A stretch of DNA of 64,000 nt, taken from Phyllobacterium sophorae (GTDB lineage Bacteria > Pseudomonadota > Alphaproteobacteria > Rhizobiales > Rhizobiaceae). The notes below the pieces were generated by a model that saw only the letters and a list, made by a program, of their open reading frames with translations, was not told where the DNA came from and did not search any database. Numbering within the stretch: the first letter of the stretch is position 1; the number at the start of each line of letters is the position of its first letter. Where the stretch lies: NCBI RefSeq assembly GCF_003010965.1, contig NZ_PGGM01000007.1, positions 186,001-250,000 of the forward strand, given 5' to 3'. Of the stretch, positions 8,987 to 18,878 are shown piece by piece. The translations under genes and the position numbers were made by a program.

Positions 8987-10279
8987 TCACTTGCGATCTT
9001 CGACGTTCACATAATCGCGCTGCGTCGCGCCTGTATAAAGCTGACGCGGACGGCCGATCTTCTGATGCGGGTCCTCGATCATTTCCTTCCACTGTGCAAT
9101 CCAGCCAACTGTGCGGGCTACGGCAAACAGCACGGTGAACATCGTGGTCGGGAAACCGAGTGCCTTGAGGGTGATACCCGAATAGAAATCGACATTCGGG
9201 TACAGCTTCTTTTCGATGAAATATTCATCGGTTAGTGCAATGCGCTCAAGTTCCATCGCAACGTCAAGCAGCGGATCATCCTTGATGCCGAGTTCGGCAA
9301 GCACTTCACGGGTGGTCTGCTGCATGATCTTGGCGCGAGGGTCGTAGTTCTTGTAAACGCGGTGACCGAAGCCCATCAGGCGGAACGGATCGTTCTTGTC
9401 CTTGGCGCGGGCAATGTATTCCGGAATGCGGTCAACGGTGCCGATTTCGCCGAGCATGGTGAGAGCCGCTTCATTTGCTCCGCCGTGGGCAGGGCCCCAA
9501 AGGCAGGCGATGCCTGCAGCGATACAAGCAAATGGATTAGCGCCAGAGGAACCGGCAAGACGAACCGTGGACGTGGAAGCGTTCTGCTCGTGATCCGCGT
9601 GCAGAATGAAGATCCGGTCCATTGCGCGCGCAAGTACAGGGTTCGGAACATATTCCTCACACGGAACAGCAAAGCACATGTGCAGGAAGTTCGTTGCAAA
9701 ATCGAGATTGTTGCGCGGATAAACGAACGGCTGACCGATGTGGTATTTATAGGCCATCGCTGCGAGTGTGGGAATTTTCGCGATCATTCGGATCGAAGCG
9801 ACCATGCGCTGATGCGGGTCGGAAATGTCCGTTGAGTCGTGGTAGAAAGCCGAAAGGGCGCCGACACAACCAACCATGACCGCCATTGGATGCGCATCGC
9901 GGCGGAAACCGGTGAAAAACCGCGACATTTGCTCATGCACCATGGTGTGGCGCGTTACGCGGAAGTCAAAATCCGCCTTCTGGCTCTTTGTCGGCAGATC
10001 GCCGTAGAGCAAGAGATAGCAGGCTTCAAGAAAATCGCCATGTTCGGCCAATTGTTCGATTGGATAACCGCGGTGCAGCAAAATGCCTTCATCACCATCG
10101 ATATAGGTGATCTGCGACTCACAGGACGCCGTGGATGTGAAACCCGGATCGTACGTGAATGCGCCCGTGTTCTTGTAGAGTGTCCCAATGTCCACGACAT
10201 CCGGTCCGATGGTCCCCTTTTTAATGGGTAACGAGAACTGGTGACCATTCAGATCGATGTTGACGCTGTTTTCAGACAT
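8987..10279 (-). CDS. gltA: Citrate synthase
   Basis: Condenses acetyl-CoA and oxaloacetate, the entry step of the TCA cycle. It is the type II hexameric form of Gram-negative bacteria: 430 residues, an N-terminal beta-strand domain, and the active-site motifs [20 protein letters not shown] and [14 protein letters not shown] with the catalytic Asp in VDFYSG. The C-terminus [11 protein letters not shown] is typical. The ATG is well placed, and a 148-bp leader separates it from gltX, so it probably has its own promoter. Confidence 0.97.
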   Translation of the reverse strand: MSENSVNIDLNGHQFSLPIKKGTIGPDVVDIGTLYKNTGAFTYDPGFTSTASCESQITYIDGDEGILLHRGYPIEQLAEHGDFLEACYLLLYGDLPTKSQKADFDFRVTRHTMVHEQMSRFFTGFRRDAHPMAVMVGCVGALSAFYHDSTDISDPHQRMVASIRMIAKIPTLAAMAYKYHIGQPFVYPRNNLDFATNFLHMCFAVPCEEYVPNPVLARAMDRIFILHADHEQNASTSTVRLAGSSGANPFACIAAGIACLWGPAHGGANEAALTMLGEIGTVDRIPEYIARAKDKNDPFRLMGFGHRVYKNYDPRAKIMQQTTREVLAELGIKDDPLLDVAMELERIALTDEYFIEKKLYPNVDFYSGITLKALGFPTTMFTVLFAVARTVGWIAQWKEMIEDPHQKIGRPRQLYTGATQRDYVNVEDRK

Positions 10280-10302
10280 TGCCGTTCCTTTCTTGCTTCG
10301 AC

Positions 10303-10344
10303 TTGCGCTTTACCAGCGCAAAAGCATTTACCTCAAGCGAGGTT
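10303..10344 (-). repeat. Two small hairpins in the gltA leader
   Basis: Two inverted repeats lie 24-65 bp upstream of the gltA ATG: TTGCGC/GCGCAA at 10303-10321 with a 7-nt loop, and ACCTC/GAGGT at 10331-10344 with an AAGC loop. They suggest a structured 5' untranslated region. No regulator can be named from them. Confidence 0.3.
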
Positions 10345-10427
10345 CTGACCGTGATCTTGTCAGGCACGACACCGTACTCGAAAGGTACGATGTTGCAATG
10401 CAAAAATGCACTCAAATCTGCATACCT

Positions 10428-11852
10428 TTAACCTTTTATCTGGTCCTCGATGCGCCCCAAAGATTCTTCTCTTCCAAGCACCGCCAGGACGTCAAAAACA
10501 CCCGGAGACGTTGCTCTTCCGGTTAGAGCGGCACGCAATGGTTGCGCGATCTTACCAAGCTTCAGACCAGTACTTTCGGCATGCACCCGCACCGCAGCAT
10601 CAAGTGCTTCGGCGGTCCATTCGTGGACGGCAGATAGCACAGGAATCACACCCGAAAGCACACCCAATCCCTCCTCATTGAGCAGACCGGATGCTTTTTC
10701 ATCGAGTGAAAGCGGGCGCTGCGCAAATAGGTACTTGGCGCTGTCTGCAAGCTCGACAAGTGTCTTTGCCCGCTCCTTCAGGCCCGGCATAGCCGTCAAT
10801 AACTGCGCCTTCGACCGGTCGTTCAATCTGGCCAGAATATCGTTGCCGCCTTCGATATCCGGAAGAATGTCAATCATGGCTTTTACCAGATCGGCATCGT
10901 CGGAGAAACGCATATAATGGCCATTGATTGCCTCGAGTTTCTGGAAGTCGAAACGCGAGGCACCGCGATTTATATCGGAGATTTCGAACCACTGGGTCAT
11001 CTGCTCATCTGACATGATTTCATCGTCACCGTGGCTCCAGCCGAGGCGGACGAGGTAATTGCGCAGCGCCGCCGGCAAGTAACCCATGGCACGATAGGCT
11101 TCGACACCGAGCGCGCCATGGCGCTTCGAGAGCTTGGCGCCGTCTGCGCCGTGAATGAGGGGTATATGTCCCATGACAGGGACGTCCCAATCCATGGCAT
11201 TGTAGATCACCGTCTGGCGTGCCGCATTGGTCAGATGGTCATCACCGCGGATGATGTGGGTGACGCCCATATCGTGATCATCGACGACGACCGCATGCAT
11301 ATAGGTCGGGTTGCCATCGGAACGCAGGATGATGAAATCGTCGAGGTCCTTGTTGGGGAACCGCACATCGCCCTGAACCTGATCACGTACGAGGGTTTCG
11401 CCCTCCTGCGGTGCCTTGATACGGATAACCGGCTTGACGCCCGCCGGGGCCTCCCTGGGGTCGCGATCGCGCCAGCGGCCGTCATAACGAGGCGGACGCC
11501 CCTCGGCGCGGGCCTTCTCGCGCATTTCCTCGAGTTCAGCCTGAGAAGCATAGCAATAATAGGCCTTGCCCTTGGCAACGAGTTCCTCCGCCACTTCGCG
11601 ATGACGCGGGGCGCGCTGATATTGCGACACGGCATCGCCGTCCCAGTCCAATCCCAGCCATTTCAACCCATCAAGAATGGCCGTGACTGCGGCTTCCGAC
11701 GAGCGTTCGCGATCCGTGTCCTCGATACGAAGCAGCATTTTACCACCAGTATGCTTTGCATACAGCCAGTTGAACAAGGCGGTCCTTGCTCCGCCAATAT
11801 GCAGGAAACCGGTTGGGGAAGGGGCGAAACGGGTAACGACAGAGGATGACAT
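10428..11852 (-). CDS. gltX: Glutamyl-tRNA synthetase
   Basis: Class I aminoacyl-tRNA synthetase charging tRNA-Glu (and tRNA-Gln in bacteria lacking GlnRS). The ATP site appears as [15 protein letters not shown] near the N-terminus and KLSKRHG at about residue 245; the C-terminal anticodon-binding helical domain follows. At 474 residues it is a standard length. The gene is divergent from the comEC homolog, with about 110 bp between the starts. Alphaproteobacteria often carry two GltX-type genes; which this one is cannot be told here. Confidence 0.95.
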   Translation of the reverse strand: MSSSVVTRFAPSPTGFLHIGGARTALFNWLYAKHTGGKMLLRIEDTDRERSSEAAVTAILDGLKWLGLDWDGDAVSQYQRAPRHREVAEELVAKGKAYYCYASQAELEEMREKARAEGRPPRYDGRWRDRDPREAPAGVKPVIRIKAPQEGETLVRDQVQGDVRFPNKDLDDFIILRSDGNPTYMHAVVVDDHDMGVTHIIRGDDHLTNAARQTVIYNAMDWDVPVMGHIPLIHGADGAKLSKRHGALGVEAYRAMGYLPAALRNYLVRLGWSHGDDEIMSDEQMTQWFEISDINRGASRFDFQKLEAINGHYMRFSDDADLVKAMIDILPDIEGGNDILARLNDRSKAQLLTAMPGLKERAKTLVELADSAKYLFAQRPLSLDEKASGLLNEEGLGVLSGVIPVLSAVHEWTAEALDAAVRVHAESTGLKLGKIAQPLRAALTGRATSPGVFDVLAVLGREESLGRIEDQIKG

Positions 11853-11963
11853 GGATACTCCAGGGATGTTCGGCCATTAGTCGAACGTCCAATCGAATTG
11901 ATCTGGCGTTCATGTAGCATAGCAACGCTGGTGTGCAAGGGTGTTGGCAGAACTGCGAGACAA

Positions 11964-14416
11964 ATGGAAGATCCTGTTACCAAAACGAGGACGAGTGAAC
12001 GGCTCTTCTTCCTCCCTGGAAAAGCCGGTAAAGAGATTGCGACTCAAACGGTTAGCGACGAACGTGGCATCAGCAATGAGGATCGCTCCGCCGTCACGCT
12101 ACACGAACGCGCACGGTCTGCACGATCGCAGGTTCGAGCCACGCTACTGGCGGTGCCGACGGCGTTCAGCGACGAAATCAGCCGTGGCACACTGTTCATG
12201 CTCTTACCCGTCTTCGCCGGTACCGGTGCTATTTTCTATTTCAGCTTGCCTGCTGAACCCGAACTCAGCGCCATATTGTCCGGTCTGACCGTCATCATCG
12301 GTTGTCGCGCATGGGCGGCCGCGCGGCCCATGATCAGGCTCGTCCTGCTTCTGGCAATCGCAGTTGTTGCCGGCATGCTGTTTGCGAAGCTGGAAACAGT
12401 CCGGGTCAACACGCGCATGCTTGGGTCGGAAGTCACGACGCGTATTGTGGGGCGGGTCACAGCATTGACGAAGGATGCCACGGGAGGGTGGCGTCTCACC
12501 ATGGATGTGATGTCAACAACGCGACCAGAACTGCACTACGGACCCGATCGCATTGTGATATCCGCCAGGGCGCTGCCGCGCGCCCTCAAGATAGGAGACG
12601 GTCTCGCCGGTCTCGTCCGTCTGCGCCCGCAATCTGGGCCCATGCGCCCAGGCAATTATGATTTCGCATTTTACAACTTTTATCGCGGCATCGGCGCAAA
12701 TGGATTTCTGCTCGGAAAGGCCGAAATGGTAAGCGTATCAGCGGATTCCGGACCAACTGCGGCCCTATTGATGACGATTGCCAATATTAGGCACCAGCTC
12801 ACCCAGCGAATTTTGCGCAACATTAAAGGTGAGCCGGGAGACATCGCGGCATCGCTGATCACTGGCCAACGTGATGGTATCAGCGATGATACCAACAACG
12901 CCATGCGATTGAGCGGGCTGTCGCACATCCTGTCGATTTCCGGCTTTCACATGGCGCTCGTTGCGGCAACGATCATCGGGTCGTTGCGCGCTGTCTTGGC
13001 ACTGTTTCCGGGATTCTCGGCACGTTATCCGGTTAAAAAGTTCGCCGCTGTGATCGCATTGATCGGATCTGCTTTCTATTTGCTGCTTTCAGGATCCGAC
13101 ATCGCTGCCAACGCAGCTTTGTCATGCTGGGTGTCATGCTTTTGGCCATAACCGTCGATCGGGCGGCGATCTCGATGCGTAATCTGGCCATTGCGGCACT
13201 CATAACCATTGCGATCTCGCCGCATGAAATTCTCGGGCCAAGTTTCCAGATGTCTTATTCTGCAACTGCCGCCTTAATCTGCTTCTACGGCTGGTGGTCA
13301 AAACGGCGCGGCAAAGACCAACGCCAAAAAAAAATTCATAACTATCTGTGGTTGGCGATCGTGATGAAAGCGGTGAACCATATCAGTGCGATTGCCATGA
13401 CATCGCTCGTCGCCGGCACAGCCAGTTCCATCTTCGCGGCCTATCATTTCAACAATACCGCGCCATTCGGGCTGATCGGTAACGCTCTTGCCCTTCCAGT
13501 CATCTCATTGTTCGTGATGCCGTTCGCCGTGCTTGGTTTGCTTGCCATGCCGTTCGATCTCGATTGGTTGCCGTTCACTGTCATGGGGCATGGTATCGAA
13601 GCTGTGATCGCCATCGCCAAGGCTGTTGCCTCACACTCTCCAAGTGGCAATCTTGGCATGATGCCCCCGGCAACTCTGCTTCTTGTGAGCATCGGATTGG
13701 CGATGATATTTGTCCTGTCAACGCGACTGCGTCTGTGCGGCATGCCCGTGTTGCTAGCAGCTGCCATATTCATGGCGCGTGCACAGGAACCCGACATCAT
13801 CATTGCAGAAGGAGGAAAACTGGTTGCGCTGCGAACGCCGGACAATAGACTGGCGATTAATCGGCCGTCCGGAAGTGCATTTACTCTCAATAACTGGCAA
13901 CAGGGATACGGGACAAGCGGACTCGTCAAGCCGTTCAATGCCGGCACGCGACCTGAAGAAACACAGTTTGAATGTAAAGGAAAGCTTTGTATCGCACGCG
14001 AGCAGGGCGGCATGGTTATTGCCTATACCGACGATCCTGGACAGAAGTTGGCAGCTTGTTCGGAAGGGGATATCGCCATCCTGGCCTTTGCAACTGGGGA
14101 GGCAGCGTGCAGCGATAAGAATGTGTTGGTGATTACTCAGCGAGATCTCGCATTGAGTGGAACGGCGGAAATCGCTTTGCACACCGCTCAACGCAAACAG
14201 ATTGGCACCAAAGTCAATATAAGCGGTGACTTAACTCAACAGAACGTTGCAGAGGCAAATACCGGAGACATTCCGCGCATTCGGACCGCAGATGTTACCT
14301 ACGCCGTGGGGCCGCCGGCTCGCCCGTGGAACTTCTACAGGACATACTCACGCGCCGCGAGAAATCTCGCGGAATACACTTCTCCCGGTCGCGCCACAAA
14401 GGCAAATGCCGACTGA
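11964..14416 (+). pseudogene. comEC: ComEC/Rec2 family protein, frameshifted
   Basis: The frame from 11964 (or a TTG at 11898) reads through an OB-fold-like region and into the Competence membrane domain up to LLSGSDIAA, then stops at 13151. A second frame carries on with MLGVMLLAITVDRAAIS and ends at 14416. The two halves together form one ComEC-like protein of about 815 residues, a multi-pass membrane channel for DNA uptake. Inserting one base near 13108-13110 would restore a DIAA-x-RSFVMLGV reading typical of the family. The C-terminal part lacks an HxHxDH metallo-beta-lactamase motif. A sequencing error is possible. Confidence 0.8.
14355..14372 (+). repeat. Perfect hairpin at the 3' end of comEC
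   Basis: CCGCGAG (14355-14361) and CTCGCGG (14366-14372) form a perfect stem around AAAT, inside the last codons of comEC and about 70 bp before the convergent lexA stop. The gap between comEC and lexA is only 25 bp, so this hairpin may serve as the transcript end, though no T-run follows. Confidence 0.3.
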
Positions 14417-14441
14417 AGTGAGCAGACAGCAGATCGCCTGC

Positions 14442-15161
14442 TTAGTAGCGCCGGATCAGGCCAACCAATTTTCCCTGCACACGAACGCGATCGGGTCCGA
14501 AAATGCGGGTCTCATAAGCGGGATTCGCGGCCTCAAGGGCAATTGAGGCACCCTTGCGCCGGAAGCGTTTGAGCGTTGCTTCCTCGTCGTCAACCAGCGC
14601 GACAACGATCTCTCCCGGATTCGCCGTATCGCTGCGCTTGATCACAACCGTGTCACCGTCGAAGATTCCAGCTTCGATCATCGAGTCACCTTTGACCTCC
14701 AGGGCATAATGTTCACCGTTGCCGATCATGTCAGGCGGCAGGCCAATCATGTGAGTCTGGTTCTGGATTGCTGAAATCGGTACACCGGCAGCGATGCGGC
14801 CCATGACCGGTATACTGACGATGGTGGAGGCGTTTGTCTCATCAGACGCGCGTGCCTGAGGTCGCTGAGGAGGGGCGTTGCGGCCGAGGCTGCCCTCAAT
14901 GACACTCGGCGAAAACTTCCTTTGTGCGTTGAGGCCTGGGGCAATTGAGTCGGGCAGGCGAAGAACTTCCAGCGCTCTTGCGCGGTTTGCAAGCCGGCGA
15001 ATGAATCCGCGTTCTTCCAATGCGGTTATCAACCTATGGATACCCGATTTGGATGCAAGATCCAATGCATCCTTCATCTCGTCGAATGATGGCGGGATGC
15101 CGGTCTCCTTCAGGCGCTCATGAATAAAGAGCAGAAGTTCGTGTTGTTTACGCGTGAGCAT
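14442..15161 (-). CDS. lexA: SOS repressor LexA
   Basis: Represses DNA-damage genes and cleaves itself when RecA is active. An N-terminal winged helix-turn-helix covers about residues 1-65. The self-cleavage site Ala125-Gly126 lies in GRIAAGVP, and the catalytic dyad is Ser160 (KGDSM) and Lys198 (EATLKRF). At 239 residues it matches rhizobial LexA. The frame is open to 15209, but the ATG at 15161 gives the family start MLTRKQ. A consensus SOS box lies about 55 bp upstream, so the gene is probably autoregulated. Confidence 0.96.
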   Translation of the reverse strand: MLTRKQHELLLFIHERLKETGIPPSFDEMKDALDLASKSGIHRLITALEERGFIRRLANRARALEVLRLPDSIAPGLNAQRKFSPSVIEGSLGRNAPPQRPQARASDETNASTIVSIPVMGRIAAGVPISAIQNQTHMIGLPPDMIGNGEHYALEVKGDSMIEAGIFDGDTVVIKRSDTANPGEIVVALVDDEEATLKRFRRKGASIALEAANPAYETRIFGPDRVRVQGKLVGLIRRY

Positions 15162-15214
15162 CGGCGATCCTTCAAGGTGGAATCGAAAAAACAAAACCAG
15201 AACAAACACTATCT

Positions 15215-15229
15215 GTTCCAGTTGTGTTC
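15215..15229. promoter_or_regulatory. SOS box (LexA operator) upstream of lexA
   Basis: GTTC at 15215-15218 and GTTC at 15226-15229 are separated by exactly seven bases. This is the alphaproteobacterial LexA operator GTTC-N7-GTTC (GAAC-N7-GAAC on the other strand). Its position 54-68 bp before the lexA ATG fits promoter overlap and autorepression. Confidence 0.85.
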
Positions 15230-15266
15230 TACAAGGCTTAATATGTGGTGTACATCGGATGAACTG

Positions 15267-15295
15267 ACTGCATTTCGAGCAAATAGGAATGCAGT
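15267..15295. repeat. 8-bp inverted repeat between lexA and moeA
   Basis: ACTGCATT (15267-15274) and AATGCAGT (15288-15295) are perfect complements around a 13-nt loop. It begins 27 bp after the moeA stop on the minus strand. It could end the moeA transcript, although no T-run follows, or be an operator in the lexA promoter region. Confidence 0.35.
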
Positions 15296-15321
15296 GGGGC
15301 GACTATCAGCGCGTAAACTGC

Positions 15322-16530
15322 CTACCGCAGCATCAGCACAGTGCAATCCGTTCCGGCTTTAACCGCAGAAGCATGGGGCTGGCGGATAATCAGACCGTTG
15401 GCGTCCGCAAGGAATTTCAGCATCGATGAATCCTGGAGAGCAAATGGCGTCGCGGTAAGTTGACCGTCGGCGCCGATCACAACGCGAGCGCGAACGTAGT
15501 CTTGTCGCTGATCATTCATTGCCATGTCGCTTCCAAGTTTGGCGACTCGGAGATTTGGTTCATGGGATCGCCCGGTTAGGGCATGGATCAGCGGTGTCAA
15601 AAAAACATGGGCGCAGATCAGGCTGGAGACCGGATTGCCGGGCAAACCAAGGATCTTCATCCTGTCCAAGTGTCCGAACATCAATGGCTTGCCAGGACGA
15701 AGGGCGATCTTCCAGAAATCAAGTTCCATGCCCCGCGCAGCCAGTGCGGGCTGGACGAGGTCGTGATCACCCACCGAAGCGCCGCCAAGCGTAACAAGAA
15801 TATCCGCCTTGGCAGCGATAGCCCGATCGAGCGCCTTGTCCAAGGCCTCCATGCGGTCCTCGGCTATTCCAAGGTCGATTGCGACGCCGCCTGCCTGACG
15901 GACGATTTCGGCCAGACCAAAGCTGTTCGAAGCAATGATCTGGTCTGGCCGGTAGGGTTCTCCAGGGCTGACCAGCTCATCGCCCGTCGCAAGAATGGCC
16001 AGGCGAGGGCGGCGCACGACTTGAACCGTGGGATGATCTGCAGATGCGGCAAGAGAGAGAGCCGCCGGATCGAGAACCCGCCCCGCCTGCAGCAGCGCAT
16101 CACCTTGACTGAAATCCAACCCAGCCTTGCGGATATTTCTGCCCAAGGCAATTGTCTCTACGATTTCGACAGTCTGATCTCGCGCAACCGCATTCTCCTG
16201 AATTACAACACTGTCGGCGCCTTCTGGAACCGGTGCACCTGTGAAAATGCGGACGGCCTCGCCGGCGCTTACCACACCTGAAAACGCATGCCCGGCTGCA
16301 GATTGGCCAATCAGTTTCAAAGTGGCAGGCACATTTACCACATCAGCGGCCCGTAGCGCATAACCATCCATGGCTGAAGCAGCAAAGGGCGGTTGCTGTC
16401 GCTTGGCGTGCAAGTCCGCGGCGAGAACGCGGCCACCGGCTTCACCCAGGAAAGCGGCCTCGGTTTCGAGCTTTGAAGCACCAGCGAGAATTCGCCTCAG
16501 GGCTTCATCGACGGGAAGGAGTCCAGACAT
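15322..16530 (-). CDS. moeA: Molybdopterin molybdenumtransferase MoeA
   Basis: Inserts molybdate into adenylated molybdopterin, finishing the molybdenum cofactor. Typical segments are AMDGYALRA near residue 52, the ATGDELV loop, the GGASVGDHDLV motif of the MoCF-binding domain, and GLPGNPVS. At 402 residues it is normal. It follows moaC by one base on the minus strand, within the trpD-trpC-moaC-moeA run. Confidence 0.95.
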   Translation of the reverse strand: MSGLLPVDEALRRILAGASKLETEAAFLGEAGGRVLAADLHAKRQQPPFAASAMDGYALRAADVVNVPATLKLIGQSAAGHAFSGVVSAGEAVRIFTGAPVPEGADSVVIQENAVARDQTVEIVETIALGRNIRKAGLDFSQGDALLQAGRVLDPAALSLAASADHPTVQVVRRPRLAILATGDELVSPGEPYRPDQIIASNSFGLAEIVRQAGGVAIDLGIAEDRMEALDKALDRAIAAKADILVTLGGASVGDHDLVQPALAARGMELDFWKIALRPGKPLMFGHLDRMKILGLPGNPVSSLICAHVFLTPLIHALTGRSHEPNLRVAKLGSDMAMNDQRQDYVRARVVIGADGQLTATPFALQDSSMLKFLADANGLIIRQPHASAVKAGTDCTVLMLR

Positions 16531-16531
16531 A

Positions 16532-17026
16532 TCATTTCCCGCCAGTCGCGTCGGCTGACCAATTGCCTGATTTGCCGCCTGTCTTTCGTAAAAGCCGAAT
16601 GTTCTGAATAATCATGCCCTTATCGGCAGCTTTTGCCATGTCGTAGATCGTCAGGCATGCGACAGAAACGGCTGTCAGCGCCTCCATCTCGACACCGGTC
16701 TTGCCGGTTAAACTCACCGATGCAACGACGTGCAAGCCCGGCAATCCTTCGTCGGCTTCAATATCGACCGCGATTTTGCTCAACAGCAGCGGGTGGCAGA
16801 GGGGTATCAGTTCATGAGTCCTTTTTGCCGCCATGATGCCGGCAATCCGCGCTGTTCCTATGACGTCGCCCTTGGCGGAATTGCCCGATTTAATGAGCTC
16901 GAGCGTTTGCGATTGCATTTTGACGGAGCCTGCGGCGACTGCTACCCGTTCCGTTTCAGCTTTGCCGCCAACATCCACCATGTGGGCGGCGCCCGTTTCG
17001 TCGAGATGGGTAAGCCTCCCGGTCAT
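16532..17026 (-). CDS. moaC: Cyclic pyranopterin monophosphate synthase MoaC
   Basis: Second enzyme of molybdenum cofactor synthesis, making cyclic pyranopterin monophosphate from the MoaA product. The family pattern is clear: MVDVGGK near the N-terminus, [18 protein letters not shown], and the catalytic stretch [20 protein letters not shown]. At 164 residues it is standard. It overlaps trpC by 4 bp (ATGA), so its translation is coupled to tryptophan genes, a known rhizobial arrangement. Confidence 0.96.
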   Translation of the reverse strand: MTGRLTHLDETGAAHMVDVGGKAETERVAVAAGSVKMQSQTLELIKSGNSAKGDVIGTARIAGIMAAKRTHELIPLCHPLLLSKIAVDIEADEGLPGLHVVASVSLTGKTGVEMEALTAVSVACLTIYDMAKAADKGMIIQNIRLLRKTGGKSGNWSADATGGK

Positions 17027-17841
17027 GCCGCGCTTGTCTCTTTTTCTGCTATACCTGACAGGAGCGCCTTTGTTGCAGCAGCCACATCATCCTGCCGCAT
17101 CAAGCTTTCCCCAACAAGAAAGGTCCCAATGTTGGACTTGGTGAGGCGCTGGCAATCCGCATGCGTGAAGACGCCGCTTTCGCTGACCAGAAACTTGCTC
17201 TGCGGCACTATTTGTGCAAGCCGTTCCGATACCGCCAGATCGACTTCAAAAGTGCGCAGATTGCGATTGTTAATGCCCAGCAGCGGCGATGAAAGCCTTA
17301 ACGCGCGGTGCAGTTCCGCCTCGTCATGCACTTCAACAAGCACGTCCATGCCGAGCGACATTGCCGTATCCTGGAGCGACGCGGCGACATCGTCTGTTAC
17401 GCTTGCCATGATGATGAGAATACAATCAGCGCCCCAGCTGCGTGCCTCATAAACCTGATAGGTGTCAAACAGGAAATCCTTGCGGAGGGCAGGGAGACTG
17501 GTCGCCGCGCGTGCGGCCTTCAGGAATTCGGGCGCGCCTTGAAATGATGGGGCATCGGTCAGGACTGAAAGGCAGGCGGCTCCGCCGAGCTCATAGGCTT
17601 TCGCCAGGGCGGGCGGGTCGAAGTCGGGACGGATCAAGCCTTTCGACGGGCTCGCCTTTTTGATCTCCGCAATAAGCGCAAATTGTCCCTGAGCGCGCTT
17701 CTTCTGCAAGGCGTTCAAAAAACCACGCGGAGACTCCTGATCTCTCGCTTGCGCCTTCAACTCGTCCACGGATATGCGTGCCTTGGCAGCCGCGATCTCG
17801 TCGCGCTTGTAGGCTTCAATCTTGCGAAGGATATCAACCAT
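17023..17841 (-). CDS. trpC: Indole-3-glycerol phosphate synthase
   Basis: Closes the indole ring in tryptophan synthesis. The TIM-barrel active-site motif [11 protein letters not shown] is at about residues 58-68, with further catalytic segments [32 protein letters not shown] and SESG. At 272 residues it is monofunctional and not fused to TrpF. It starts 2 bp after the trpD stop. Confidence 0.96.
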   Translation of the reverse strand: MVDILRKIEAYKRDEIAAAKARISVDELKAQARDQESPRGFLNALQKKRAQGQFALIAEIKKASPSKGLIRPDFDPPALAKAYELGGAACLSVLTDAPSFQGAPEFLKAARAATSLPALRKDFLFDTYQVYEARSWGADCILIIMASVTDDVAASLQDTAMSLGMDVLVEVHDEAELHRALRLSSPLLGINNRNLRTFEVDLAVSERLAQIVPQSKFLVSESGVFTHADCQRLTKSNIGTFLVGESLMRQDDVAAATKALLSGIAEKETSAA

Positions 17842-17843
17842 TC

Positions 17844-18863
17844 TCAGCCAGCCCCGCTATTCGACACGTGGACGAGTTTCTTTAGCACATTTCTGGCCGC
17901 ACCGCTGTCGATCGAATGGGCAGCCATATCGATCCCCGTTTTAAGATCGGATGCGGCACCGGCAATGAGAAGTCCGGCGCCAGCATTGAACAGGGTAATG
18001 TCACGATAGGCGCCATGCGCACCATCAAGGACCGACAGCAGCGAAACAGCGTTCTCATCCGCTGTACCGCCCTTCAGGTCGAGTGGATCCACCCGCCGGA
18101 GACCAAACGACTCCGGATCAATCTCGAATGTGCGAATCGTACCATTTTCCAGCGCTGCAACCTTGGTAGTGCCGGCCGTGGTGATCTCATCCAGTCCGTC
18201 GCCATGAACGACCCAAACGGCCTCGGAACCGAGGTTCTTCAGGACATGCGCAACTGGTTCGACCCATTCCGGGGCAAAAACACCGACAAGCTGGCGTTTC
18301 ACCCCTGCCGGATTGGTGAGGGGGCCAAGCAAGTTGAATATCGTGCGTGTGCCGAGTTCGACGCGTGCCGGGCCCACATGTTTCATCGCCGGGTGATGCA
18401 TCGGTGCGAACATGAAGCCGATGCCTGCCCGTTCAATACAGGCCGCAATCAGCTCAGGACCGATTTCAATATTGATACCGAGTGCCGCAAGGGTGTCGGC
18501 AGCGCCCGAACGTGAGGACAGGGCGCGGTTGCCATGCTTTGCAACAGGGACGCCAGCGCCTGCCACCACAAACGCAGCGCATGTGGAGACGTTGTAGGAG
18601 CCCGATTGATCCCCGCCGGTTCCAACAATATCGATGGCGTTGGAAGGTGCAGTGACCTTCAGCATCTTGGAGCGCATGGAGGAGACCGCGCCGGCAATCT
18701 CGTCGATATTTTCACCGCGCACGCGCAATGCCATCAATAACGCGCCAATTTGAGCCGGCGTCGCCTGTCCCGACATCATGATGTCGAAAGCCTCGACGGC
18801 TTCTTCGCGCGAAAGCGCTTTTCCCGCTGCCGCAATGCCGATGAAACGCTTTAATTCAGCCAT
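17844..18863 (-). CDS. trpD: Anthranilate phosphoribosyltransferase
   Basis: Joins anthranilate to PRPP in tryptophan synthesis. The N-terminal helical domain is followed by the PRPP-binding motif [17 protein letters not shown] at about residues 78-94, then [12 protein letters not shown] and the metal/anthranilate region NLLGPLTNP. At 339 residues it is a normal length. It begins the trpD-trpC-moaC-moeA run and lies 15 bp after the PpiD-like gene, so that gene may share its promoter. Confidence 0.96.
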   Translation of the reverse strand: MAELKRFIGIAAAGKALSREEAVEAFDIMMSGQATPAQIGALLMALRVRGENIDEIAGAVSSMRSKMLKVTAPSNAIDIVGTGGDQSGSYNVSTCAAFVVAGAGVPVAKHGNRALSSRSGAADTLAALGINIEIGPELIAACIERAGIGFMFAPMHHPAMKHVGPARVELGTRTIFNLLGPLTNPAGVKRQLVGVFAPEWVEPVAHVLKNLGSEAVWVVHGDGLDEITTAGTTKVAALENGTIRTFEIDPESFGLRRVDPLDLKGGTADENAVSLLSVLDGAHGAYRDITLFNAGAGLLIAGAASDLKTGIDMAAHSIDSGAARNVLKKLVHVSNSGAG

Positions 18864-18878
18864 TCTCTGTCTCTCGAC

